Shown piece by piece: positions 1 to 11,345 of a stretch of DNA of 64,000 nt. Each line of letters starts with the position of its first letter. The first letter of the stretch is position 1. Below the pieces are notes generated by a model that had not been told where the DNA came from, made no database searches, and saw only the letters and a program-made list of their open reading frames with translations. Position numbers and translations under genes: made by a program. This DNA is from Salmonella enterica subsp. arizonae (GTDB lineage Bacteria; Pseudomonadota; Gammaproteobacteria; Enterobacterales; Enterobacteriaceae), in NCBI RefSeq assembly GCF_008692845.1, contig NZ_VXJW01000007.1, forward strand, positions 62,001 to 126,000, given 5' to 3'.

Positions 1-498
1 CGCAATCCCTACGATAGGTACCAGCGCCAGTACGGTGGCGACGGCCTGTACGCGGGTAATCATTTTCGGCCCGACGATGTTCAACAGAACGAAAATCCAC
101 AGCACAGCGACGCAGGTAAGCGTTAATACCAGCGGATCTTTCAGAATCGGGAAGAAATAGCTCAGGTAGCCGACGCCGATAACGACCATGGCGATATTAC
201 CGATCCAGCATGCCAGCCAGTACAACACGTTCGTTTGATAGCCTAAAAACGGTCCGAAGCAGCGGCGTGCATAGGCATAGGAACCGCCGGGACTGGGATC
301 TAAGGACGACATTTTGGCATACACCATCGACAGCGCCAGGGCGCCGATGATAGTGACCAGCCATCCGTAGATTGCAATCCCGCCAGTAGCCGCCAGGTTG
401 GCAGGGAGTAAGAATACCCCTGAACCCATAATATTCCCTGAGACCATTAAGGTGACGGGGATTAGACCCACTTTGTGAGCATCAGCATCCGAAGACAT
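1..498 (-). CDS. adiC: Arginine:agmatine antiporter AdiC, N-terminal part
   Basis: Inner-membrane APC-family exchanger that imports arginine and exports agmatine, supplying and clearing the AdiA decarboxylase during extreme acid resistance. The first 166 codons are present and the rest lies beyond the window start. The N-terminus [16 protein letters not shown] and the following Gly-rich segment with [13 protein letters not shown] (substrate-binding helix 1 of the APC fold) are those of AdiC. Several hydrophobic segments follow. It is read away from adiY, in the usual order adiA-adiY-adiC on the minus strand. The start is the ATG at 498. It is partial only because of the window edge. Confidence 0.95.
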   Translation of the reverse strand, partial: MSSDADAHKVGLIPVTLMVSGNIMGSGVFLLPANLAATGGIAIYGWLVTIIGALALSMVYAKMSSLDPSPGGSYAYARRCFGPFLGYQTNVLYWLACWIGNIAMVVIGVGYLSYFFPILKDPLVLTLTCVAVLWIFVLLNIVGPKMITRVQAVATVLALVPIVGIA

Positions 499-637
499 AA
501 TTTAGACTCCTGAAAAGGTGACTTCGTTACGATAAATTACGTCGTATCATACCCCCTCAGAATGCTGTTGAATTATATCGGAGACGGGTTATCGCCAATG
601 CTGATATTATCGTGTCTTATCGTTAAGTGTGTGAAAA

Positions 638-1399
638 TTAGGCGGCTGATGGTTCCCGATGTTGGCTAACATAATGAAGAGGGGTCATACCATAAAACTC
701 TTTAAACACGGAAATAAAGTACGACGTGCTGTTATACCCACAGAGCTGTGAGACTTGCGAGATATTCTTTCCATCCATTAATAATTGATTTACGGCATAA
801 CGCATTCGGCAGGTGGTGATTATTTGGCTATAACTGGTATTCTCATTTTTGAGCTTTTTCTTTAACAAGCTTGGGCTCAGGCATAGGCAGCTGGCGACGG
901 CGCTCAGATTCCAGTCTTTATGAATATCGCTCTGAATGATGTGATAAACGCTATCGCTGATACGGCTGCGTAGCATATGCATTAACAAGGAAATAAATTT
1001 TTTATGGTCAAGAAAGCGGGATAAAACGGTGAAAAGGAGAGAACGGGTGCGTTCAATAGTAATTTCATCCTTTGTTTCCATCGCGCTGTAGCGGGCGGCG
1101 ACTCTGAAAATATCCGGCGTCAGGCAGGGGGCGGTTAATAAAGGAGCGTCGTTGCGTTGCCAGACGGGAAGATGTGAAAGATCTTTATTCAGGAATTGTA
1201 AGTAATCTTTAATATTATTGCGACTCACTTGTATTACTAGCACACTATTTAATGATGAAATCTCGATAATGTTATTTTCGCAAGCCAGAATGGCCATATG
1301 ATTCGTTTTTAAACTGACCGGCTCCTTACCATTTACTCGTAACCATGTGTCTTTTTCGGTTAATACCACTATGCAAGGCTCGTTGCTGCAAATCCTCAT
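638..1399 (-). CDS. adiY: AraC-family activator AdiY of the arginine acid-resistance genes
   Basis: Transcription regulator that activates adiA/adiC in acid, anaerobic conditions. The product has 253 residues, with an N-terminal sensing domain and two AraC helix-turn-helix motifs in the last 100 residues (SAVASCLCLSPSLLKKKLK and ISQVSQLCGYNSTSYF). I chose the ATG at 1399 (MRICSNEP) because it gives the E. coli AdiY length. It also has an AGGAG Shine-Dalgarno sequence about 9 nt upstream; a longer reading to 1444 is open but has no such support. It lies between adiA and adiC, both on the same strand. Confidence 0.93.
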   Translation of the reverse strand: MRICSNEPCIVVLTEKDTWLRVNGKEPVSLKTNHMAILACENNIIEISSLNSVLVIQVSRNNIKDYLQFLNKDLSHLPVWQRNDAPLLTAPCLTPDIFRVAARYSAMETKDEITIERTRSLLFTVLSRFLDHKKFISLLMHMLRSRISDSVYHIIQSDIHKDWNLSAVASCLCLSPSLLKKKLKNENTSYSQIITTCRMRYAVNQLLMDGKNISQVSQLCGYNSTSYFISVFKEFYGMTPLHYVSQHREPSAA

Positions 1400-1590
1400 A
1401 CCCGAACTCCTGGAATATGAACATAAAAGACCGGATCTCGCCAAACGGGTGAGATAACGGGGGTTGAGTCAATTGTGTGATGAATTGAAACTTCATTAAA
1501 ATAACTTTCCTGAATAATATTACAATATTTGTACGATGAATTAGGGTGTACAAAAAGTTGTACGCGAGTGGCAACCTGTAATTTTTGTAT

Positions 1591-1617
1591 AAAAAAAGCG
1601 CGGGATGGGGCCCGCGC
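1591..1617 (-). terminator. Rho-independent terminator of adiA
   Basis: On the minus strand a GCGCGGG/CCCGCGC stem with a 6-nt loop is followed by seven T residues. It sits about 80 nt past the adiA stop, in the right orientation to end that transcript before adiY. Confidence 0.85.
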
Positions 1618-1695
1618 AAAAAGGTATGACAGTATTATTGTTTTGCAGCAATACTCAGGGAATACGTGCCATCCTCAAAAAAAGACTATCTGTGA

Positions 1696-3966
1696 TTAGG
1701 CTTTCACGCACATAACGTGATATACGCCGTCAATAATTTCCGTGCCTTCGGTTTCATGTTCAAATCCAGGGAAGTGATGATCCCAGGATTGCAGCGAGCG
1801 TAAGTAACCCACCTGCGGACTGTTTTCATCGCCAAAGTTTTCGCCGGAGAGCAGCATCGGAATTCCTGGCGGGTAAGGAATAACGGAGTTCGCCGCAATG
1901 CGACCCGGTAGATTTTCAATCGCCACCATTTCAATATTGTCGTTTACGATCGCATTATAGGCGTCGCGCGGGGTGATCTCCGCGGCCGGCAAGGTGGAAT
2001 AGGCGGCGTTGAGACGGGCGCCAGGGTTATTTTCACGTAGCCAAGAAAACATTTTATCGCCCAAATCATGAATACCCATGTTCGCGTAAGTGTCAGGATA
2101 ATCTTGCACCAGTTCCGGCATTACCTGTTCCAGCGGCGTATTCGCGTCGTAATGGTGTTTGAAGGAACACAGTGTGTTGATCAGCGTCCCCCATTTCCCG
2201 CGAGTGACCCCCATAGAGAACAGGAACATAATCTGGAAGTCAGTGGTGCGGGTCGGTACGATACCATGGCGGCCAAGCCATGCCGTGACCAGCGCAGCAG
2301 GTACGCCGGATGCTTCCAGTTCACCATCGTCGCCCATACCCGGTGCCAGGATACTGACTTTAATCGGGTCCAGCATACTCCAGTTATCCGGCAGGTCTTT
2401 AAAGCCGTGCCAGGTTTCTCCGGGTCGCATGACCCAGCAGTTCTGGTCGGTTGCCAGCAGTTTTGCCGGCGCGTCGGCGAAGTCGTAGGTTTTACCGGTT
2501 TGCGGATCGGTAACGACGTCTTTATTCCATGGTTTAAAGAACCAGTCGCCTTCATCGGTAAACTCTTTATAAAGACGCGCCATCGCCTGACGGAAATCGA
2601 CCGCTTCGTCAATTACCTCTTGGGTGAGCGACAGACCGCTGTTGCCATCCATCATAGATACCGCCACATCGTTGGATGCGCAGATGGCATATAACGGAGA
2701 GGTGGTGGCATGCATCATATACGCCTGGTTGAAGCGGGAGAAATTCACCGAGCCACGGCCTTCACGAACGTGAATGTAAGATGCTTGTGAAAGCGCATTC
2801 AGCAGTTTATGAGTGGAGTGGGTGGCAAAAACGGTTGGACCGTTATGGTCGCCAGGCTCGCCGCGCATTGCGTAGTGATCGCAATAAATCGGATTGAAGC
2901 GCGCATAACCGTACCATGCTTCGTCGAAGTGGATACGATCGCTGGTCTTCGCCAGCAGATTTTGTGCCTCTTTGGCGTTATAGCATACGCCGTCATAGGT
3001 ACAGTTAGTTACCACGCTATAAGACGGTTTCTGTCCGGCTTTGGTTTTGGTCAGCGGACTTGCGCTGATTTTCTTCTGCAAGGTTTCAGGCTGCATTTCC
3101 TGCGGGTAGATTGGCCCGATAATGCCGTAACGGTTACGGCTTGGCACCATATAGACCGGTTTAGCCCCGGTGAGGATCAGCCCCTGCTCGATGGATTTAT
3201 GGCAGTTACGATCCAGTACGACGACATCATTATCTGTCATACAGGCCTGCATAATAGTGCGGTTAGAACCGGAGGTTCCGACAACCACGGACCAGGAGCG
3301 GTCGGCGCCGAATACGCGGGCAGCGTTTTTCTCGCTTTCGCCAAACGCGCCAGTATGGTCGAGTAGCGAGCCGAGCGTGGTACGTTCAATCCCCATGTCG
3401 CTACGGAACAGGTTTTCGCCATAATAGTCGTGATAAAAGCGACCGGCAGGCGTTTTAGTGAAGCCGACGCCGCCCTGGTGTCCCGGCGCCGCCCATGAAT
3501 ATTCATGAATGTCGCTGTATTTCATCAACGCGTTAAATAACGGCGGTAACAGTTGCTGGCGATACCGGGTCATGGCGGCAACGGCGCGTCCGGCGATAAA
3601 GTCAGCGGTGTCTTCCAGAATCCAGGCGAATTCATCGACAAGCTCCAGCAGGTCGCGGTCCAGCGATGCCGTCGCTTTTTCCCTGTCGCCTAACAGGAAA
3701 ACGGGCACGTTTTCCTGACGCTCGTGAAGTTTACCGATCAATTGCCTGACGCTCAGGTGTTCATCCGGTTGTTCCATTTGATAGCTGAACATCAGACAGT
3801 CAATGGCTTCGTTAGCGGACAAGATGGCATAACCGTCATCGAAGGATGTCGATTTAATGACGGTGACATCTTGTTGGCTTAAGGCATCCGCCAGACGCTC
3901 AACCGCGTTGCCAACCCAGGTGTCCTGATGCAGAAACTCACTTTCAACAATTAATACTTTCATCAT
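1696..3966 (-). CDS. adiA: Acid-inducible arginine decarboxylase AdiA
   Basis: Cytoplasmic PLP enzyme that converts arginine to agmatine plus CO2, consuming a proton. It is the core of arginine-dependent acid resistance together with AdiC. The 756 residues match the family length: an N-terminal response-regulator-like wing domain (about 1-130), the PLP fold, and a C-terminal domain. The PLP-binding lysine is Lys387 in THSTHKLLNALSQ. It is transcribed alone, with a terminator at 1591-1617 and the regulator adiY downstream. Two adjacent ATG codons could serve as the start. It looks intact. Confidence 0.97.
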   Translation of the reverse strand: MMKVLIVESEFLHQDTWVGNAVERLADALSQQDVTVIKSTSFDDGYAILSANEAIDCLMFSYQMEQPDEHLSVRQLIGKLHERQENVPVFLLGDREKATASLDRDLLELVDEFAWILEDTADFIAGRAVAAMTRYRQQLLPPLFNALMKYSDIHEYSWAAPGHQGGVGFTKTPAGRFYHDYYGENLFRSDMGIERTTLGSLLDHTGAFGESEKNAARVFGADRSWSVVVGTSGSNRTIMQACMTDNDVVVLDRNCHKSIEQGLILTGAKPVYMVPSRNRYGIIGPIYPQEMQPETLQKKISASPLTKTKAGQKPSYSVVTNCTYDGVCYNAKEAQNLLAKTSDRIHFDEAWYGYARFNPIYCDHYAMRGEPGDHNGPTVFATHSTHKLLNALSQASYIHVREGRGSVNFSRFNQAYMMHATTSPLYAICASNDVAVSMMDGNSGLSLTQEVIDEAVDFRQAMARLYKEFTDEGDWFFKPWNKDVVTDPQTGKTYDFADAPAKLLATDQNCWVMRPGETWHGFKDLPDNWSMLDPIKVSILAPGMGDDGELEASGVPAALVTAWLGRHGIVPTRTTDFQIMFLFSMGVTRGKWGTLINTLCSFKHHYDANTPLEQVMPELVQDYPDTYANMGIHDLGDKMFSWLRENNPGARLNAAYSTLPAAEITPRDAYNAIVNDNIEMVAIENLPGRIAANSVIPYPPGIPMLLSGENFGDENSPQVGYLRSLQSWDHHFPGFEHETEGTEIIDGVYHVMCVKA

Positions 3967-4137
3967 CTTTTACCCGGTTGTGGAGGCCGTGCAATTTACG
4001 CCTTGCCGACCCGCCGTATGAATGTGACGTGGGCAAGTATTACCCCGTCAAATAGGGGGTGTAAAGTGATTGAATAATGGTCAGTTGTTGATATTATATT
4101 TTAATAAACAATGAGTTAATTATTGATATTGAGCGAT

Positions 4138-4173
4138 TTCACCTGCCGTTTATCGACAGGTGAATTATTTTTT
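4138..4173 (+). other. Hairpin with T-tract between adiA and melR
   Basis: TTCACCTG and CAGGTGAA pair over an 11-nt loop and are followed by a T-rich run on the plus strand. Both neighbours, adiA and melR, are on the minus strand, so this is not a normal terminator for either. It could stop antisense transcription or be one half of a bidirectional element. Confidence 0.4.
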
Positions 4174-4195
4174 TGGCTGATAGTGGTATCAGTTT

Positions 4196-5128
4196 TTAGC
4201 CGGACATCGTCTGGCGTCGTTGCTGGCTTAGCTTGCGGTATTGTTGTGGCGACATGCCGACAAATTTGCTGAAAGTACTGTAAAAACGGCTGCTGGATCG
4301 GAATCCGGCGGTCAGAGCGACATCGAGGATCGTTTTGTCAGTATCGCTCAATAAGGCACGTACGTGATTGATGCGCATCGCCGTGATGTACTGCTTCATC
4401 GTCAATTGCATGACCCGCTGGAATATCCCCATCGCGTAGTTAGCATTGAGTTTGACATGCTCCGCGACGTCGTTAATGGTTAGCGCCTGATCGTAGTTGT
4501 CGGCAATAAATCCCAGCATCTGGCTTACGTAAAACTGCGCATGGCGTGAAACGCTGTTCTTATGGGTGCGTGATGTTTTATTGAGCAAAATGGGTTGCCA
4601 GCCGGAAAAACTAAAGCGTTTAAGCATCAGGCCGATTTCATCGATCGCCAACTGACGAATTTGTTCATTCGGGCTGCTTGTTTCCTTTTGCCAGCGCAGC
4701 ACTTCAAAAGTGCTAAGCTGCTGGGTCGCCAGCGATTTAACCACCATCCCATGCGTGACGTGGTTGATAAGGTCGCGATCCAGCGGCCAGGAGAGAAACA
4801 AGTGCATCGGTAAACTGAAAATCGCCATCTGCCGGCAATTGCCGGCGCGGGTAAGCTGGTGCGGCGTACAGGCCCAAAACAGAGTGATATGCCCCTGTTT
4901 TATCTGTACGACTTCATTGTTGATTAAATACTCCACATCGCCGTCAAACGGAACATTGACTTCCACCTGCCCATGCCAGTGACTGCTGGCCATCCTGTGC
5001 GGCGGCCTTAATTCAACGTCCAGCCGTTGATATTCAGAATAGAGCGACAGCGGGCTACGGGTTTGCTTTTCATCGCCGTTGCACATGTGCGGGTCGGGCG
5101 GGAGAAAGGTTATTGGCTGCGTACTCAT
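4196..5128 (-). CDS. melR: Melibiose operon activator MelR (AraC family)
   Basis: Activates melAB when melibiose is present and represses its own gene; works with CRP. The product has 310 residues from the ATG at 5128, which has GGAG upstream. The longer in-frame reading to 5413 would run into the promoter region and past the melA start, so it is rejected. The N-terminal cupin-like sugar domain contains the typical SHWHGQVEVNVPFDGDVEYL stretch. The C-terminal 100 residues hold two helix-turn-helix motifs. It is divergent from melA, as in E. coli. The first 15 or so residues differ from the E. coli protein. Confidence 0.95.
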   Translation of the reverse strand: MSTQPITFLPPDPHMCNGDEKQTRSPLSLYSEYQRLDVELRPPHRMASSHWHGQVEVNVPFDGDVEYLINNEVVQIKQGHITLFWACTPHQLTRAGNCRQMAIFSLPMHLFLSWPLDRDLINHVTHGMVVKSLATQQLSTFEVLRWQKETSSPNEQIRQLAIDEIGLMLKRFSFSGWQPILLNKTSRTHKNSVSRHAQFYVSQMLGFIADNYDQALTINDVAEHVKLNANYAMGIFQRVMQLTMKQYITAMRINHVRALLSDTDKTILDVALTAGFRSSSRFYSTFSKFVGMSPQQYRKLSQQRRQTMSG

Positions 5129-5396
5129 CGTCACTCCGTTTCCTGAATTATCAGAATTATGCGCGTTTAGCAGGGAGGAAACCGGGAATCCGGGCACAGA
5201 ATCCATCGATATTGTAGAGCGTAGTCTCATTATCAGGCCGAATACTCTGCTTTTTACGCGATTTTGTCCCAAAAACTCAGATCTTCCGCTCGTCAGCATA
5301 CGATCTGAGTTTTCGGGAAGGCTCATCGGGGAAGACGGAGGTTTCCACCGGGAACGCGTGCCACCATGAAGGTGTTCACTACTGTTCTGGAGAGTC
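5129..5396. promoter_or_regulatory. Divergent melR/melAB control region
   Basis: 268-bp intergenic region between the divergent melR and melA. By analogy with E. coli it should hold the MelR and CRP sites. The clearest feature is a nearly perfect inverted repeat at 5268-5317, described separately. Confidence 0.7.
5268..5317. promoter_or_regulatory. 16-bp inverted repeat, candidate MelR operator pair
   Basis: The arms CCCAAAAACTCAGATC (5268-5283) and GATCTGAGTTTTCGGG (5302-5317) are complementary at 15 of 16 positions with an 18-bp spacer. Position and size fit a pair of AraC-type regulator sites. Assignment to MelR is inferred from context. Confidence 0.5.
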
Positions 5397-8266
<2,870 letters not shown>

Positions 8267-8268
8267 TC

Positions 8269-8450
8269 ATGACGTGGATTTCCTTGATTGCCTACCTGGC
8301 GGCAGCCTTGACTAACGCTGCCATTTTTGCCCCTGGCGATTGAGGTTATTACCACTCGTAACACAGGGAATTTCTGTTCTGATGTACGTGATGTTTGTCT
8401 GCGGGCTGGTGATGTGACTGATTTATAGCGTATTGATTGACGATATGGCC
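8269..8450 (+). pseudogene. Decayed small membrane-protein remnant after melB
   Basis: An ATG directly after the melB stop reads 24 mostly hydrophobic residues and ends at 8343. A second frame (about 8376-8448) reads another hydrophobic stretch including VLMYVMFVCGLVM, then a stop, then LIYSVLIDD. It looks like one short membrane protein broken by frameshifts and a stop. I cannot name the family. Confidence 0.45.
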
Positions 8451-8451
8451 A

Positions 8452-8535
8452 TCAGCGTGGCGAACCGTGTTTGTCAATTCTGTGGACATAGAAATCCTCT
8501 TTTACAAAATCGATGCCGATAGTCTTAACGTTCAT
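8452..8535 (-). pseudogene. N-terminal fragment of an IS110-family transposase
   Basis: From the ATG at 8535 the minus strand reads MNVKTIGIDFVKEDFYVHRI and ends at a stop after about 27 residues. This is the characteristic start of IS110-family DEDD transposases (typically MNVKTIGIDLAK...FQVHG...); the rest of the gene is missing. It sits at the left edge of the AT-rich insertion and supports arrival by mobile DNA. Confidence 0.7.
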
Positions 8536-8550
8536 GATGTCCGCTCCGCT

Positions 8551-8620
8551 CAAGTATTGACGATTTATCGCCCCACTGTGGCACAAGATATAGGGGGCGA
8601 CCATTTCATTAAAAAAGCCA
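8551..8620 (-). repeat. IS110-like end remnant, left copy
   Basis: The noncoding sequence just upstream of the transposase fragment. Its reverse complement matches 16711-16775 on the plus strand with a shared core TATCTTGTGCCACAG and high similarity over about 60 bp. The two copies bracket the peptide cluster in inverted orientation. Confidence 0.65.
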
Positions 8621-8838
8621 TTAATTTCTCTTGAGCACTTCGTTTTATTAATCAATAACCAATGATTTTTTGTGAATCCAGTCACACTTACATAAGAATA
8701 AAATAACATAAATTTACATACTGCATTACTTTTAAATCGCAAGCGACATTTACTTAACTTTTTTTAAATTAATTGAAGATCACTGCGTTTGAATTTTTGT
8801 TTAACAACAATCCAAGTCAAATTACAGGAGCACTAACC

Positions 8839-8985
8839 ATGAATGATTTCGAAAGCAAAGAGTTTCGTTCTTATGTATCTCCAACTGAGACTCAAGATTT
8901 TGATGTTGAATTCAAAATTGAAAATGTACAGCTGGCTGAGATTGAACTGGATAATGAACTGTTATTAGCAACTCACCGCTGCTAA
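8839..8985 (+). CDS. Candidate RiPP precursor peptide (48 residues)
   Basis: A small ORF with a strong Shine-Dalgarno sequence (AGGAG, 8 nt before the ATG at 8839). A longer reading from 8773 is possible but lacks such a site. The peptide is acidic and hydrophilic for 40 residues, like a leader, and ends LLLATHRC. The only cysteine is the last residue and the only histidine is two residues before it. I recognise no family. It is the first gene of a run of maturation-type enzymes and is followed by a GTAA-loop hairpin that could set its expression above theirs. The core is inferred to be the C-terminal residues; where leader ends and core begins is not visible. Confidence 0.7.
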   Translation: MNDFESKEFRSYVSPTETQDFDVEFKIENVQLAEIELDNELLLATHRC

Positions 8986-8997
8986 TAAGATCATCGG

Positions 8998-9019
8998 GTT
9001 CTGGGGGTAACCCCAGAAC
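8998..9019 (+). terminator. Attenuator-like hairpin after the precursor gene
   Basis: Perfect 9-bp stem GTTCTGGGG/CCCCAGAAC closed by a GTAA (GNRA-type) tetraloop, 12 nt after the precursor stop. No strong T-run follows, so partial termination or protection of the 3' end of the precursor mRNA is more likely than a full stop. Confidence 0.55.
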
Positions 9020-9050
9020 TAAAATTTGGAACTTATCGTGAGAATTCTCT

Positions 9051-9986
9051 ATGAGCGTATTCCGGCCATATGTCGAAAATGTCGAAAATGTTGAAAACAA
9101 TCATTTTGAAGAAACATTTTTCAATAAAACCCAACCCGTGCAGTATGCAAATTTGAACAGCGACATGCCTGCCTATAAAAAATGGAGTTTTGAATTTTTT
9201 AAAGCTCGCTGTAGCGATGTATTATGTCAGGTAAGTGATAACTTAGAGGATCCGGCAAATATCACCAGAAAGATTTCAATATCTGAATATATTGATCTTA
9301 TGAAAAATGGCGAACATTGCCCCTATATGACAGGCTGGAGTTATCAAAAAATCTTGCCTGAGTTGGACGACGATATCTTTTTTCCAAAATTCCATCCGGA
9401 TGATTTCATCGATCGTTTGCCAAAAAGAATGCAATTCCGCAGACGATGGGTGTTTTTTGGAAAAAAAGGAATAAATTGCGATCTTCACATTGACTGTTTT
9501 TCAACCAGCGCATGGTTATTGATGATTGAAGGTCAAAAAACATTCCGTGCTATATCTCCACTTCATCGTCATCACATTGAGATGGGGTCTTCATTATTTA
9601 ATGAAGGCATCGTATCACATCTGGATAAATTAAATGTTGAGATTTTTGAATTTACCCTTACTCCCGGGACTATTCTCTACGTGCCGACTGGATGGGTACA
9701 TGAAATCCGTAATGACACGGATAATATTATGGTGACAGGTGGTTTTACTTCCAGACAGCATGCCATAAGATTTTATAAAAATTATCACTCCTATATCTCC
9801 AGAGATTCAAATGAGAGTGACATTGCTTTCAATGATTATCTCGAAGCGCTTACAGAAGATAAATTCAAAATCTCGGATGAAGTCAGGGATTCTATTATAG
9901 AGGAGGTCGCTTACACCAAAGAAAAAATAGAGATCTTGCTTAGAAAAAATAAAGTGTATGAAGAGATTATTAAGAAAACTGCTTAG
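9051..9986 (+). CDS. JmjC/cupin-8-like Fe(II)/2-oxoglutarate oxygenase
   Basis: 311-residue cytoplasmic protein with a cupin-like JmjC fold. The metal-binding triad is visible as HID (His146, Asp148) and His217 in LYVPTGWVHEIRN, with the PGTILYVP strand usual in this family. Such enzymes hydroxylate peptide or protein side chains, as ribosomal-protein hydroxylases do. Being immediately downstream of the precursor peptide, it probably hydroxylates that peptide. The N-terminus contains a short VENVENVENN repeat. A second, dissimilar cupin enzyme lies at 13113. The substrate is inferred. Confidence 0.7.
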   Translation: MSVFRPYVENVENVENNHFEETFFNKTQPVQYANLNSDMPAYKKWSFEFFKARCSDVLCQVSDNLEDPANITRKISISEYIDLMKNGEHCPYMTGWSYQKILPELDDDIFFPKFHPDDFIDRLPKRMQFRRRWVFFGKKGINCDLHIDCFSTSAWLLMIEGQKTFRAISPLHRHHIEMGSSLFNEGIVSHLDKLNVEIFEFTLTPGTILYVPTGWVHEIRNDTDNIMVTGGFTSRQHAIRFYKNYHSYISRDSNESDIAFNDYLEALTEDKFKISDEVRDSIIEEVAYTKEKIEILLRKNKVYEEIIKKTA

Positions 9987-10004
9987 GTAACTGGCCTGAA
10001 CATC

Positions 10005-11345
10005 ATGAATAATTTAAATGTCGCTATTGATGTTTTCCCTTATAAAGAAGATATCTGGTCGATCTGTGATTACAGTGGAGAGCAAATTTACAGCAAACTT
10101 GCGCTTCCGTTGTTCTCTTTGGAAAAGGACGAAATTAAGCCCTTAGGTGCCGAATCCTTCCAACAGACAGTTGACTCATTCCGAATAAATATCAGAAAAG
10201 ATTTATTCTGGAGTAATGGTGATAATGTGAAAGCTGTGGATTATGTGCGGGCGATCAAACACATCTGTTATGATGAGAATAATCGTTATAATAAGCTCCT
10301 TGCATCTGTAGCAAAACTGGGTTTAGAAACAGAAATCCATAATGACCATAGCTTTACTATTCAAACTTCATGGTATGATCCATTTATTACTCAATATTTG
10401 TCTTTATTAAATTTTTCTCCCAAACACGAGCATGATGATGACGTTTTCGCCGGACCTTATGTTCTAGTAAAAAAACAGGATAACCTTTATCAACTGATTG
10501 CTAATAAATATTTTATGCTTGATAAGAACTTTCCCGCTGTGGAAAAAATCAATTACCTTCTGGTTGAAAAAGATCCGAACGGCGAGGCCTTTTTTGATGG
10601 TAAAGTGCATGTCAGTTGTAACACTGCCGTCAACTTGAAAAATTATCGCATCTTTACGGCTAAGAAAAATTTTGTGGCTGCTGAAGGTAACTTAATGATG
10701 ATGCTCTCTCCCGGAATAAAATTTGATAAACTGCCAAACCACGTCAAAGAAATTTTAACTTCTAAAATTAATCGCAATACAATTTCGGCACGTTACGATA
10801 ATATATTAAAGCCGGTTGCATCATGGATGTCTATGTATTTTGATGGTTCTTATTATCCGCTTAGGGATGCTATCGCCTACAAAAAAAGTAGTTTTATTAT
10901 CGACATATCTTATGAAGATTTCTATCCAAATGATGAAATTCTTGAAGATATTTCTAAACAACTCTCTGGTTTTAATATTGAAGTCCGCAAACATCAGGAT
11001 AAATATGGCTACTGGCTTTCTGAATCCCATCTACGCTTTGAGATTCGCAAAATTCCTCAGCGAAATCCTGTGCAAATCATTCGATCTGATTTGAGTAATA
11101 TATCTACGAGTCATGCGAAATTTGAGAAAATAAAAAAACTGTATTCAATGCTCTTCACTGAAGCGCTATCATCTCAGCAACCAGAAATATTCAAGGTTAT
11201 TGATTTTTATTTGCGAGATCATTGCCTTAGTCTCCCTTTATTTATTTTTCCTACTGGTTTTTTTTGTCACAGTTCAATTCTGGAAAACACCTTATATGCT
11301 CCGGGACGTAAGGTTCTCATAAAGGAAGCGGTGAGTGAAAATTAA
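10005..11345 (+). CDS. Cytoplasmic peptide-binding-protein-like (SBP family 5 / SgrR-like)
   Basis: 446 residues. The segment LFWSNGDNVKAVDYVRAIK (about residue 69) is the hallmark of family-5 solute-binding proteins, which bind oligopeptides (consensus WSDG.pvtA.D). The later parts resemble the C-terminal lobe. There is no signal peptide or lipobox and no ABC importer nearby, so it should stay in the cytosol, as the binding domain of SgrR does. Context suggests it binds the precursor or the finished peptide, perhaps as a chaperone, scaffold or immunity sponge. That role is inference. The next gene overlaps its end by 11 nt. Confidence 0.6.
   Translation: MNNLNVAIDVFPYKEDIWSICDYSGEQIYSKLALPLFSLEKDEIKPLGAESFQQTVDSFRINIRKDLFWSNGDNVKAVDYVRAIKHICYDENNRYNKLLASVAKLGLETEIHNDHSFTIQTSWYDPFITQYLSLLNFSPKHEHDDDVFAGPYVLVKKQDNLYQLIANKYFMLDKNFPAVEKINYLLVEKDPNGEAFFDGKVHVSCNTAVNLKNYRIFTAKKNFVAAEGNLMMMLSPGIKFDKLPNHVKEILTSKINRNTISARYDNILKPVASWMSMYFDGSYYPLRDAIAYKKSSFIIDISYEDFYPNDEILEDISKQLSGFNIEVRKHQDKYGYWLSESHLRFEIRKIPQRNPVQIIRSDLSNISTSHAKFEKIKKLYSMLFTEALSSQQPEIFKVIDFYLRDHCLSLPLFIFPTGFFCHSSILENTLYAPGRKVLIKEAVSEN

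Noticed and set aside
2068..2694. 208-codon plus-strand ORF inside adiA
   Set aside because: It is antisense to a well-recognised enzyme gene, with a composition typical of shadow frames.
4138..4173. Hairpin as the melR terminator
   Set aside because: The T-run is on the plus strand, whereas melR is on the minus strand.
8437..8634. 65-codon plus-strand ORF after melB
   Set aside because: It is the antisense of the IS110-like transposase fragment and its upstream region.
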